DNA from: an uncultured Ellagibacter sp.
Lineage (GTDB): Bacteria > Actinomycetota > Coriobacteriia > Coriobacteriales > Eggerthellaceae
Direction of reading: 5' to 3'
Assembly: GCA_934654815.1 (NCBI GenBank)
Contig: CAKUGU010000029.1
Span: 1-29,226 of the forward strand
DNA: 29,226 nucleotides
The position numbers and the translations under genes were made by a program. Shown piece by piece: positions 1 to 6,960 of the stretch (positions within the stretch are counted from its first letter, which is position 1; each line of letters starts with the position of its first letter). Below the pieces are notes generated by a model. That model was not told the origin of the DNA. It saw only the letters and a program-made list of their open reading frames with translations, and did not search any database.

Positions 1-775
1 GCACGTCAGCGCCCGCCTCGACCAGGGCGGGGACGCGCTCGGCGTAGTCGCGCGAGTTGATGCCTGCGCCGACCATGTAACGCTTGTGCTCGTCGAGCAT
101 TTCGAGCGGGTTGGACTTATGCGAGTCGTAGTCCTTGCGGAAGACCATGTAGGCGAGCGTGTCGTCCTCGTTGACGAGCGGCAGCGAGTTGAGCTTGTGG
201 TCCCAGATGATATCGTTGGCCACCTTGAGTGAGGTGTCGGCCGGCGCGACGATGAGCTTCTCGCGCGGCGTCATGAACTCGGCGACCTTCTCGTCGCCGG
301 TCATGCGGGACAGGCGATAATCGCGCTCGGTCACCACGCCGAGCAGCTTGCCGTGGGCGGTGCCGTCGTCAGTGACGGGCATGGTGGAGTGCCCCGTCTT
401 CTCCTTCAGCGCCACGACCTCGTCGAGCGTCGTTTCAGGAGAGAGGTTGGCGTCGGACTCGACGAAGCCGGCCTTGTAGTTCTTCACGCGCGCGACCATG
501 GCAGCTTCCTGCTCGATCGTCTGGTTGCCGTAGATGAACGACAGGCCGCCCTCGGTCGCCAGCGCGACGGCCATGTTGTCGTCGGAAACGGCGGCCATGA
601 TGGCGCTCACCATGGGGATGTTCAGCGTAAGGGGGCATTCCTCTTCGCCCTTGCGGTACTTGACCAGCGGGGTTTTCAGGCTCACCGACGTAGGGATGCA
701 CGTGGAAGGCGTGTGGCCCGGAACCAAAAGGTACTCGTTGAACGTGCGTGACGGCTCGTCGTAATAGTATGCCAT
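1..775 (-). CDS. guaB: IMP dehydrogenase, N-terminal part (cut by window edge)
   Basis: Oxidises IMP to XMP with NAD+, the first committed step of GMP synthesis, in the cytoplasm. The 258 visible codons start MAYYYDEPSRTFNEYLLVPG and run through the first barrel strands (NIPMVSAIMAAVSDDNMA) into the tandem CBS region, with CBS-like stretches around STMPVTDDG and LNSLPLVNEDD. They then return to the barrel at YMVGAGINSRDYAERV. The catalytic cysteine loop lies beyond the window edge, so activity cannot be judged. The ATG at 775 is supported by an AAGGAG ribosome site about 10 nt upstream. The protein belongs to the CBS-containing IMPDH type common in Coriobacteriia and Clostridia. It is transcribed leftward, downstream of but separately from the flippase gene, with its own -10 box. 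Assignment is from recognised family sequence and is firm. Confidence 0.93.
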   Translation of the reverse strand, partial: MAYYYDEPSRTFNEYLLVPGHTPSTCIPTSVSLKTPLVKYRKGEEECPLTLNIPMVSAIMAAVSDDNMAVALATEGGLSFIYGNQTIEQEAAMVARVKNYKAGFVESDANLSPETTLDEVVALKEKTGHSTMPVTDDGTAHGKLLGVVTERDYRLSRMTGDEKVAEFMTPREKLIVAPADTSLKVANDIIWDHKLNSLPLVNEDDTLAYMVFRKDYDSHKSNPLEMLDEHKRYMVGAGINSRDYAERVPALVEAGADV

Positions 776-827
776 GGGAAAATGACTCCTTCGCTGGACT
801 GATGGTGGGCAATTTCGGTTGTTGGCA

Positions 828-833
828 ATTATA
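828..833 (-). promoter_or_regulatory. -10 box of the IMP dehydrogenase promoter
   Basis: A perfect TATAAT on the minus strand, 52 nt upstream of the ATG at 775. No convincing -35 hexamer lies 16-18 bp upstream. A purine riboswitch was looked for in the short leader and not seen. Confidence 0.55.
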
Positions 834-861
834 GCCACGCCCACACGCGCCGCGGACGACT

Positions 862-882
862 ATGCGGCAAAAAGCGCCGCAT
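862..882. terminator. Hairpin between flippase and guaB, weak terminator candidate
   Basis: ATGCGGC and GCCGCAT form a 7-bp stem around a 7-nt loop. On the plus strand it is followed by TTTT. On the minus strand, the direction of both neighbouring genes, the T-run lies in the loop rather than after the stem. It may end flippase transcription but is not a textbook intrinsic terminator. Confidence 0.3.
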
Positions 883-927
883 TTTCGAGAAACCGCACGT
901 GAGCGACGCGAGGGGAAGCCCCGCCCG

Positions 928-2658
928 CTAGCGGCGGCGCCCCTCGCCCGGCGCGTCGTCCTTCCCGCGGGAGGCGCGCGGAGCGCCCGTGGCCTCGAAC
1001 CCGAGCGTCGAATCGCTCACGGCATGGGCGACCACCCGCTCGGCCTCGGCGGCGGCAGCCCTCTTGTCGCGCTCGCCCAAGGCGATGCGGACCTTGCCGT
1101 ATTCCCACACGAGGAGCACGAGGAGGATCATCATCACGATGAGATAGCCGATGACCGAGCCCGGAAGGCCGGTGAAGTTCACGAGCAGCGTGGGCACGAA
1201 CAGCGAGAAGCCGAACGTGATGAGGTAGAGCTTCGTCACCGTCTTCTGCTGGCGAAGCACCGTGACCACCTGGTAGAGGAAGTCGATACACGCCGTCACC
1301 CCGCCCGCGGCGAGCATGATGAAGCACAGCCCGCGGAACTGCTCGAAGTCGACGCCGTAGAGGAAGCTCATCACGGTGATTCCGATCCACCCCATGACGA
1401 GCGCCACGACCGCCGTGATGCCGACGATGACGGCGATCATCACGACGATGATGAGGTCGAAGCGCTTGCGCTTGTCGGGGTCGGCCCATACGGCGGCCAT
1501 CTTCACGAGCATCGGCTTGTAGATGAGCTGCGCGGTGAGGAGGATGCCCATGGCCGGGAAGTACAGCGCGTTGTAGTAGAGCTGGTTGTCGTAGGAAAGC
1601 ACGCCTTCCATGACGAACTTCGGCATGTTGTCGATGAGCGAGTACAGGAACAGCGCAACGAACAGGGGCGCGCACTGCTTGAACAGCGCGACGACGCTCT
1701 GCATGGTGGCGCGCTTTGACTTGGGCGTTTCCCAGATAGCGAGCGGAAGCGTCAGCACGACGAAGGACGCGCAGGCGGCGACGGCCATGGCGATGCAGGA
1801 CACGCCGACGCTGCGCGTGATGAAGAGCGCCACCGAGAACACGACGAGCACCACCACCGAGCGGAACGCCTGGGAGATGCCCGCGAGGTAGAGCTTGTCC
1901 TTCTGCTGCAGGCGCCCCTCGTAAACGTCGGCCAGGCCGTCGACCATCTTATAGACGTACACGCCCATGCTGATGACGAACATCTCGCCCGCGTACCCGC
2001 GTATCGAGCAGTAGATCCACCCGACGACGAGCATGAGGGCGCAGGTGATCCAGCGGTTCACCTGGTAGTCCGAGAACGAGTGCGCCTCGGTGAGGTCGGA
2101 GATCTGGAACGTGCGAACGCCGTAGTTCGCGAGGATCATGAGAAGCGACCCCGTGACGAACGCGAGCGAGAACATGCCGGCGAGCTCCACGCCCACGAGC
2201 TGCGTGACCACGACGGTGAGCACGGGGAACACCATGCCCCAGGCGCCGGTGCCGATGCTGTTGCAGATGTAGTCGCGCGTGGTGCGGTGCGAGGCGTACT
2301 CGGCGGGTTGGTCGGCGAGCTCGCCTTCGGTCACCGCGCCGAGAAGGCGGTTGCACCACCCGTTGATCGCGCGCGCGATGAAGTTCTGTTTGCGGGGTTT
2401 CCCCTGCTTGGGGGCCTGGTCGGCGGCGTTTGCCCCGGTGGCGCCGTGCGCGGCGTCGCTGCGGGCGCGCCCCGGCGCCTTCGCGCGGTGCCCGGCGTTA
2501 CGCAGGCGGCGAGAAGCCCCGTGCGCAGCGGTCCCCTGCCGCGGGATGCGCGCAGCGCCGCTGCGCGTCTGCGCGCGGCCGACGTTCACACGTTCCTTCG
2601 GCTTCTCGGCCGCCGTTTGCCCGGCCGCTACCTGCTTGTCATTCGTCTCGGATGTCAT
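928..2658 (-). CDS. MOP-superfamily (Wzx/MATE-like) polysaccharide flippase-type membrane protein
   Basis: Probable inner-membrane flippase or exporter of lipid-linked glycans. After residue ~100 the protein consists of about 12-14 hydrophobic segments (for example GAWGMVFPVLTVVVTQLVG and FVALFLYSLIDNMPKFVM) in the pattern of oligosaccharide flippases, with no ATPase or kinase motif. The first ~90 residues are a highly basic, Arg/Ala/Gly-rich, low-complexity segment. The C-terminus is another charged tail. The reading frame is open to 2691, but a TATAAT lies only 5 bp upstream of that ATG, so the ATG at 2658 (576 residues) with an AAGGGA upstream is preferred. No glycan-synthesis genes are adjacent, so the substrate is unknown. 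Family call fairly sure, role inferred. Confidence 0.75.
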   Translation of the reverse strand: MTSETNDKQVAAGQTAAEKPKERVNVGRAQTRSGAARIPRQGTAAHGASRRLRNAGHRAKAPGRARSDAAHGATGANAADQAPKQGKPRKQNFIARAINGWCNRLLGAVTEGELADQPAEYASHRTTRDYICNSIGTGAWGMVFPVLTVVVTQLVGVELAGMFSLAFVTGSLLMILANYGVRTFQISDLTEAHSFSDYQVNRWITCALMLVVGWIYCSIRGYAGEMFVISMGVYVYKMVDGLADVYEGRLQQKDKLYLAGISQAFRSVVVLVVFSVALFITRSVGVSCIAMAVAACASFVVLTLPLAIWETPKSKRATMQSVVALFKQCAPLFVALFLYSLIDNMPKFVMEGVLSYDNQLYYNALYFPAMGILLTAQLIYKPMLVKMAAVWADPDKRKRFDLIIVVMIAVIVGITAVVALVMGWIGITVMSFLYGVDFEQFRGLCFIMLAAGGVTACIDFLYQVVTVLRQQKTVTKLYLITFGFSLFVPTLLVNFTGLPGSVIGYLIVMMILLVLLVWEYGKVRIALGERDKRAAAAEAERVVAHAVSDSTLGFEATGAPRASRGKDDAPGEGRRR

Positions 2659-2696
2659 GAAGTGGATGGATCCCTTCGTTTCGTTTCTCATCGAGG

Positions 2697-2702
2697 ATTA
2701 TA
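2697..2702 (-). promoter_or_regulatory. -10 box of the flippase promoter
   Basis: TATAAT on the minus strand, 38 nt upstream of the chosen ATG at 2658. It would place the RNA start near 2690, which argues against the upstream ATG at 2691. The -35 region is not recognisable. Confidence 0.5.
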
Positions 2703-2744
2703 GGGTCCCCCGGCACCCGGCTCCCCGATTTGCACACCAGAAGC

Positions 2745-2780
2745 AGAAAAGCCGGGCCCGCGAAACATCGCGGGCCCGGC
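2745..2780 (-). terminator. Intrinsic terminator of the rubrerythrin gene
   Basis: A perfect 12-bp GC stem, GCCGGGCCCGCG and CGCGGGCCCGGC, encloses a 6-nt loop at 2763-2768. On the minus strand it is followed by TTTTCTGCTTCT. It lies about 48 nt after the rubrerythrin stop codon and before the flippase promoter. Confidence 0.85.
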
Positions 2781-2827
2781 CCCTTGGCAGTTGCGCGGCC
2801 TTGACGGGCGGCCGCCCCCCTCTACTC

Positions 2828-3436
2828 CTAGAAGCGCTGGAACTTCGCCTTCGGCGCACCGCAGATCGGGCACTTCTCGAAGTCGTCGCCTTTGTGGATG
2901 TAGCCGCAGCCCGGGCAGAGGTAGTACGCATCGTCATCGGCAGCGTCGATGTTGTTGTACGCCTCGAGGTACTTCTCGGCATGGACGGCCTCGGCGAGCT
3001 TGGCCTTGGTGAACACCTTGACGGCCTTGGCGTTGCCCTCTTCCTGGGCCTTCTTGATGAAGGACGGGTACATGTCGGAGGTTTCGAAGATCTCGCCGTT
3101 GGCGGAAGCGATAAGGTTCAGGTCGACCGCTTCGGGAGCCGGCGCCTCGGCGGTCGGGCGGACGTAGCCGGGCTCTTCGGCCTCGACGAGCGAAGCCTCG
3201 AGGTTGATGTGGATCTGCTCAGCGGCGGAAGTGGCCTCCCACAGGCGCGCGAGCTGGTCGAAGCCCTTTTCCTTCGCGTACTTGGCGAAGGCGGCGTACT
3301 TGGCGGAAGCGCCGGTTTCGCCGGCGACAGCGGCCTTCAGGTTCTCGAGCGTGGTGCCTGCCTTGGTCGTCGCATCGGCGACGGCGTTGAAGTTGCTGGA
3401 GTTCTCGGCGGTGGGAAGTTCATTGCGAAGATTCAT
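2828..3436 (-). CDS. rbr: Rubrerythrin
   Basis: Non-haem di-iron peroxidase that reduces H2O2 with electrons from rubredoxin or NADH, a main oxidative defence of anaerobes. The 202-residue protein has a ferritin-like four-helix domain with the expected ligands: E40, E73-x-x-H76, E115/E118 and E149-x-x-H152. A C-terminal rubredoxin-like Fe(Cys)4 domain has CPGC at 174-177 and CPIC at 189-192. The first ~25 residues extend beyond the usual family start. The ATG at 3436 begins the first strong in-frame stretch. The gene is monocistronic, with its own terminator, and a perfect palindrome sits on its promoter, so it is very likely controlled by a repressor. Fur/PerR-type control is the obvious candidate. 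Assignment is firm, the regulator is inferred. Confidence 0.95.
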   Translation of the reverse strand: MNLRNELPTAENSSNFNAVADATTKAGTTLENLKAAVAGETGASAKYAAFAKYAKEKGFDQLARLWEATSAAEQIHINLEASLVEAEEPGYVRPTAEAPAPEAVDLNLIASANGEIFETSDMYPSFIKKAQEEGNAKAVKVFTKAKLAEAVHAEKYLEAYNNIDAADDDAYYLCPGCGYIHKGDDFEKCPICGAPKAKFQRF

Positions 3437-3494
3437 GAGTGCCCCTCTCGTTGGCGTTTCTTCGTGCGGGTTATCGTCTCGTCTTGATAACTCT

Positions 3495-3519
3495 CTTATT
3501 GAGAACTTATCTCAATAAG
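3495..3519. promoter_or_regulatory. Perfect 10-5-10 palindromic operator of rubrerythrin
   Basis: CTTATTGAGA (3495-3504) and TCTCAATAAG (3510-3519) are exact inverted complements around ACTTA. The core TGAGA-N5-TCTCA matches the Fur-family 7-1-7 consensus at 9 of 14 positions. It begins immediately downstream of the -10 hexamer and covers the expected RNA start, so a bound protein would block transcription. Confidence 0.7.
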
Positions 3520-3520
3520 T

Positions 3521-3549
3521 ACTATACCCATCTTCCCACTTTTTTGCAA
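3521..3549 (-). promoter_or_regulatory. Rubrerythrin promoter
   Basis: On the minus strand, TTGCAA (3544-3549) and TATAGT (3521-3526) are separated by exactly 17 bp. This is a good sigma-70-type pair in an AT-rich island of an otherwise GC-rich window. The 5' leader would be about 78 nt. Confidence 0.65.
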
Positions 3550-3629
3550 GGACGGTTTCCCGCCAACGGCCTCCTTCGCGAAACGTTCACATGCGGACGA
3601 AGGCGGCGCGCCCGAACACGCGGGCGAAC

Positions 3630-3635
3630 TATAAT
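3630..3635 (+). promoter_or_regulatory. -10 box of the aminopeptidase promoter
   Basis: TATAAT 45 nt upstream of the ATG at 3681. No clear -35 hexamer at 17 bp. Confidence 0.45.
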
Positions 3636-3680
3636 GATCGGCGTACGAACGCAGCCTTTTATCGCGAAAGGACGAACCGC

Positions 3681-5099
3681 ATGGAACACGAAGTTGCTTG
3701 GAAGAAATACGACGAGGTCGAGCTCGAGGCGCTCGAGGGCCTGGCCGCGAACTACATCGATTTCATCTCGGAGAACAAGACCGAGCGCCGCTGCGCCGCA
3801 GCCGCCGTCGCCATGGCCGAGAAGGCGGGCTACGTCCCGCTTTCCGAAGCGGTGCGCGAGGGGCGCGCGCTCAAGCCCGGCGACAAGGTGTGGGCGCATT
3901 CCCACGGCAAGGCGCTCATCTTGGCCCAGATCGGGCGCGAGCCCATCGCGAGCGGCATGAACATCCTCGGTGCGCACATCGACAGCCCGCGCCTCGACCT
4001 GAAGCAGAACCCCCTGTACGAGAGCAACGGGTTCGCGCTTTTGGACACGCACTACTACGGCGGCATCAAGAACTACCAGTGGGTCACTGTGCCGCTCGCC
4101 ATGCACGGCGTCGTCGCGAAGAAAGACGGCTCGGTCGTCGACGTGAACATCGGCGACGACGAGGACGACCCCGTGTTCTGCGTGACCGACCTGCTCATCC
4201 ACCTCGCGCGCCAGCAGATGGAGAAGAACGGCAGCAAGGTCGTGGAAGGCGAGGATCTCGACGTGCTCGTCGGCAACCGTCCCCTGCCCGAGGCGAAGGG
4301 CGCAAGCGACGACGAGGACGACGCGAAGGCGAAGAAGGAGCCGGTGAAGGCGTTTGCCTTGAAGCTCCTCGCCGACAAGTACGGCATCGCCGAGGATGAC
4401 TTCCTCTCCGCCGAGCTCGAGGTCGTTCCCGCAGGCCGCGCGCGCGAGCTCGGCTTCGACCGCAGCATGGTCATCGGCTACGGGCAGGACGACCGCGTGT
4501 GCGCCTACACCTCGCTCGCAGCGCAGCTCGAAGCGCCCGCCGACCTGGCCAAGACGGCGGTCTGCGTACTCGTCGACAAGGAGGAGATCGGCAGCGTCGG
4601 CGCCACGGGCATGGCGTCCAACTTCTTCGAGAACACCATCGCCGAGATCATGGAGCTCGCAGGGGAAGGCGGCATGCTCCCCCTGCGCCGCGCGCTTTCA
4701 TCCTCGAGCATGCTCTCCTCCGACGTGTCCGCCGGCTTCGACCCTTCCTACGCGAGCGTGTTCGAGCCGAAGAACGCCGCGTTCCTCGGCCGCGGGCTCG
4801 TGTTCAACAAGTACACCGGGTCGCGTGGCAAGTCGGGGAGCAACGACGCGTCGGCCGAGTACGTGGCGCGCGTGCGCCGCGTGATGGACGACGCCGACGT
4901 GGCGTTCCAGACCGCCGAGCTCGGCAAGGTCGATGCGGGCGGCGGCGGAACGATCGCGTACCTTCCCGCGAAGTACGGCATGGACGTCATCGACTCGGGC
5001 GTCGCCGTGCTCTCCATGCACGCGCCGTGGGAGGTCACGAGCAAGGCCGACATCTACGAGGCGTACAAGGGCTACCTCGCGTTTTTGAAGAACGCCTAG
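3681..5099 (+). CDS. M18-family zinc aminopeptidase
   Basis: Cytosolic dinuclear-zinc aminopeptidase that removes N-terminal (often acidic) residues from peptides. The 472-residue length fits the family. Visible motifs are GAHIDSPRLD with zinc ligand H99, the catalytic and metal pair in VDKEEIGSVGATGM (E301, E302), SSDVSAGFDP, FNKYTGSRGKSGSND, and a late HAPWE with H447. An acidic insertion rich in D and E sits around residues 155-165. The frame is open upstream to 3591, but the ATG at 3681 has AAAGGA 8 nt upstream and starts the conserved sequence. Divergent from rubrerythrin and followed by a terminator-like hairpin, it is probably monocistronic. Family firm, substrate preference inferred. 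Confidence 0.92.
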   Translation: MEHEVAWKKYDEVELEALEGLAANYIDFISENKTERRCAAAAVAMAEKAGYVPLSEAVREGRALKPGDKVWAHSHGKALILAQIGREPIASGMNILGAHIDSPRLDLKQNPLYESNGFALLDTHYYGGIKNYQWVTVPLAMHGVVAKKDGSVVDVNIGDDEDDPVFCVTDLLIHLARQQMEKNGSKVVEGEDLDVLVGNRPLPEAKGASDDEDDAKAKKEPVKAFALKLLADKYGIAEDDFLSAELEVVPAGRARELGFDRSMVIGYGQDDRVCAYTSLAAQLEAPADLAKTAVCVLVDKEEIGSVGATGMASNFFENTIAEIMELAGEGGMLPLRRALSSSSMLSSDVSAGFDPSYASVFEPKNAAFLGRGLVFNKYTGSRGKSGSNDASAEYVARVRRVMDDADVAFQTAELGKVDAGGGGTIAYLPAKYGMDVIDSGVAVLSMHAPWEVTSKADIYEAYKGYLAFLKNA

Positions 5100-5144
5100 G
5101 GGCGCCCGCAGCGAAGATAGGCTACACTGGTTGCGAGCAAGCAC

Positions 5145-5174
5145 GCGCCCGGCGCATTTCGCGTCGGGCGCTTT
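5145..5174 (+). terminator. Terminator-like hairpin after the aminopeptidase gene
   Basis: GCGCCCGGCGC (5145-5155) pairs with GCGTCGGGCGC (5161-5171), 11 bp with one G-U wobble and an ATTTC loop, followed by TTTC. It lies between the aminopeptidase stop and the ribosome site of the next gene. If the weak TACACT at 5123-5128 is the NSS promoter, this hairpin would instead be in that leader. Confidence 0.5.
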
Positions 5175-5192
5175 CACGTTAGGGAGGGTTTC

Positions 5193-6605
5193 ATGGCTCG
5201 CGAGCAGTTCGGATCGCGCCTCGGGTTCATCTTGGTCAGCGCGGGATGCGCTATCGGCCTGGGAAACGTCTGGCGGTTCCCCTACTTGGTCGGGCAGTAC
5301 GGCGGCGCGGCGTTCGTGCTGCTCATCCTTCTGTTCCTGGTCGTCATGGGGCTGCCCATCGTCATCATCGAGTTCGCATGCGGGCGCGCGAGCCGCAAGG
5401 GCATCGCGCGCAGCTTCGACGCGCTCGAGCCCGAAGGCTCGAAGTGGCATCGGTTCAAGTGGATAGGGCTTATCGGCTCGAGCCTTCTGCTCATGTTCTA
5501 TGCCGTGGTCGCCGGATGGATGCTCGCCTTCTGCGCGCACGGGGCCGCGGGCGCCTTCGACGGCCTTGACTCCGCGGGCGCGGTCGAGCTCTTCAACGGG
5601 CTCATCGGCGATCCGATCGAGTCGGCCGCGTGGATGATCGTCGTGCTCGCCATCAGCATCATCGTGAACCGCGCCGGACTGCAGAAGGGCATCGAGCGCG
5701 TGACGAAGGTCATGATGGCGGCGCTGTTCGTCGTTCTCGTGGTGCTGTGCGTCCGGTCGGTCATGCTCCCCGGCGCGCCCGAGGGGCTCGCCTTCTACCT
5801 CATGCCCGACTTCGGCAAGCTGTTCGCCGGCGCCACGCCGCCCGAGCAGTGGAGCACGTTCGGGCAGGCGGTTTCGGCGGCGATGGGTCAGGCATTCTTC
5901 ATGGTGTCGATCGGCATCGGGTCGATGTCCATCTTCGGCAGCCATATGGGCAGCGAGCGACGCGTTTCGGGCGAAGCCGTCAACATCACGGCGCTCAACG
6001 TGCTCGTCGCGATCCTCGCGGGCTTCATCATCTTCCCGAGCTGCTTCACCTACGGCGTCGAGCCCGCATCGGGACCGAGCCTCGTGTTCGTGGCGCTGCC
6101 CACCGTGTTCGGGCAGATGCCCCTGGGCGGCGTGTGGGGCACGCTGTTCTTCCTGTTCTTGAGCTTCGCGTCGCTTTCCACCGTCATCGGGATCTTCGAG
6201 AACGTCGCGGCGTTCGTCATCGACGAATGGGGAATCGACCGCAGCCATGCGTGCATCGGGGCCGGCATCGTGCTCATGGTTTTGTGCCTGCCGTGCGTGC
6301 TCGGCTTCAACGTGTGGTCGGGCTTCCAGGTGCCCGGCATCGGAGACGTGCAAAGCCTGGAGGATTTCCTGCTTTCCAACACCATCCTGCCGATCGGCTG
6401 CCTCGTCTTCGTCGCGTTCTGCACCTCGAAACGAGGCTGGGGCTGGGGGAACTTCATCGCGGAAGCAAACACGGGCGAGGGGATGCGCTTCCCTCGGCGC
6501 GCCTATGCGTACGTGAAGTACGTGCTGCCTGCCGCGATCGTCGTCATCTTCATCGCAGGCTACGCCCCTGTCGTCGCCACATGGGTAGGACTTTTAGCGG
6601 GATAG
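5193..6605 (+). CDS. NSS (SLC6/LeuT-type) sodium-dependent transporter 1
   Basis: Inner-membrane Na+-coupled symporter, probably for amino acids or related amines. The 470-residue protein opens with the family signature SAGCAIGLGNVWRFPY in TM1, the unwound sodium-binding helix of LeuT, followed by YGGAAFVLL and the TM2 motif GLPIVIIEFACGR. About 11-12 hydrophobic segments follow. The ATG at 5193 has an AGGGAGGG ribosome site. A close paralogue lies at 17796-19241. The substrate cannot be read from the sequence. The gene stands alone, with the small toxin-like locus directly behind it. Confidence 0.92.
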   Translation: MAREQFGSRLGFILVSAGCAIGLGNVWRFPYLVGQYGGAAFVLLILLFLVVMGLPIVIIEFACGRASRKGIARSFDALEPEGSKWHRFKWIGLIGSSLLLMFYAVVAGWMLAFCAHGAAGAFDGLDSAGAVELFNGLIGDPIESAAWMIVVLAISIIVNRAGLQKGIERVTKVMMAALFVVLVVLCVRSVMLPGAPEGLAFYLMPDFGKLFAGATPPEQWSTFGQAVSAAMGQAFFMVSIGIGSMSIFGSHMGSERRVSGEAVNITALNVLVAILAGFIIFPSCFTYGVEPASGPSLVFVALPTVFGQMPLGGVWGTLFFLFLSFASLSTVIGIFENVAAFVIDEWGIDRSHACIGAGIVLMVLCLPCVLGFNVWSGFQVPGIGDVQSLEDFLLSNTILPIGCLVFVAFCTSKRGWGWGNFIAEANTGEGMRFPRRAYAYVKYVLPAAIVVIFIAGYAPVVATWVGLLAG

Positions 6606-6610
6606 GCCTT

Positions 6611-6638
6611 TTTACCAAACAAATGTTCTTGTTATAAT
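6611..6638 (+). promoter_or_regulatory. Extended -10 promoter of the candidate toxin mRNA
   Basis: TTTACC (6611-6616) and TATAAT (6633-6638) are 16 bp apart, and the -10 is preceded by TG at -15/-14 (TGTTATAAT). It is among the best promoters in the window. RNA would start near 6645, giving a leader of about 50 nt. Confidence 0.7.
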
Positions 6639-6696
6639 AAGAGTGGCAGTGCTCGCCGCTTTCTGCGGGTGATGCTTCAAGAGATTGGAGATCACC

Positions 6697-6786
6697 ATGG
6701 AAACACTGATGTGCCTTGCAGCTATCTGCACGATCATGTCTTTCGTTCTAGCCGTTATCGACTGGATCCAACGCAGAAAAAAGTGA
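6697..6786 (+). CDS. 29-residue hydrophobic peptide, candidate type I toxin (Fst/Ldr-like)
   Basis: This short frame encodes one hydrophobic helix (about residues 4-21, within LAAICTIMSFVLAV) ending in the polar, basic tail IDWIQRRKK. That layout, a single membrane span, then a Trp, then a cluster of Arg/Lys, is the pattern of Fst/Ldr-type type I toxins, which act at the inner membrane. TTGGAG lies 6 nt upstream of the ATG. Leader GGTGAT (6668-6673) can pair with ATCACC (6691-6696) directly before the ATG, looping the ribosome site. A strong promoter precedes it and a convergent promoter faces it. No similarity search was possible, so the toxin function is inferred from architecture. It could be a non-toxic small membrane protein. 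Confidence 0.65.
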   Translation: METLMCLAAICTIMSFVLAVIDWIQRRKK

Positions 6787-6804
6787 GTCAATAAAATGAT
6801 GCCC

Positions 6805-6909
6805 GGATAAAAGTAAAGCCGAGCAGGCACCCGGCTTTAGATTAACCCGACAAGCATCACCCGTATGCAACAGCTCTGAACGGTTCGTTGTGCGGCGGGC
6901 GCTGCCGTC
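6805..6909 (-). ncRNA. Candidate antisense antitoxin RNA (approximate ends)
   Basis: Predicted from the extended -10 promoter at 6916-6921 to the hairpin at 6814-6839, which on the minus strand is followed by CTTTTATCC. That gives an RNA of about 105 nt. It would be fully complementary to the 3' untranslated part of the toxin mRNA. Its CGGGTGATGCTT segment contains GGTGAT, the complement of ATCACC just before the toxin start codon. No open frame of note lies within it. Ends are estimates. Confidence 0.5.
6814..6839. terminator. Shared bidirectional terminator of toxin mRNA and antisense RNA
   Basis: TAAAGCCG (6814-6821) and CGGCTTTA (6832-6839) form an 8-bp stem with a 10-nt loop. The minus side continues CTTTTATCC. 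The plus side continues GATTAA, a weaker tail, so some read-through of the toxin mRNA is expected. Confidence 0.6.
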
Positions 6910-6915
6910 TTCTGC

Positions 6916-6921
6916 ATTATA
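6916..6921 (-). promoter_or_regulatory. Extended -10 of the antisense RNA promoter
   Basis: The minus strand reads TGCTATAAT, a perfect -10 with the TG extension, 40 nt downstream of the phosphodiesterase stop and pointing toward the toxin gene. There is no good -35, as is usual for extended -10 promoters. No coding gene follows in this direction before the NSS gene on the other strand. Confidence 0.65.
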
Positions 6922-6960
6922 GCATCTCCGCCCCACCCGTATCCGGCAAGGCGGGCGAAT

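Larger units (their letters stand above)
6645..6906. repeat. Inverted repeats giving the sense and antisense RNAs similar 5' leaders
   Basis: CGGGTGATGCTT (6666-6677) has an exact inverted copy at 6852-6863 (12 of 12). GGCAGTGCTCGCCGC (6645-6659) has an inverted copy at 6892-6906 with 13 of 15 identical. Both pairs lie just downstream of a TGnTATAAT promoter in their own direction. The two convergent RNAs would therefore begin with similar sequence, and the mRNA leader could pair with its own 3' region if transcription reads that far. Confidence 0.75.

Noticed and set aside
860..1719. Long open frames on both strands inside the flippase gene
   Set aside because: They are His/Arg/Glu-rich shadows of the true frame, caused by high GC, with no ribosome site or family similarity.
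2279..3487. 402-codon plus-strand frame over the flippase start and rubrerythrin
   Set aside because: Antisense to rubrerythrin and passing through its terminator; no start signal.
4698..6353. 551-codon open frame on the minus strand across the aminopeptidase and NSS genes
   Set aside because: Composition (His, Glu, Asp, Arg) is typical of an antisense shadow, and both plus-strand genes are certain.
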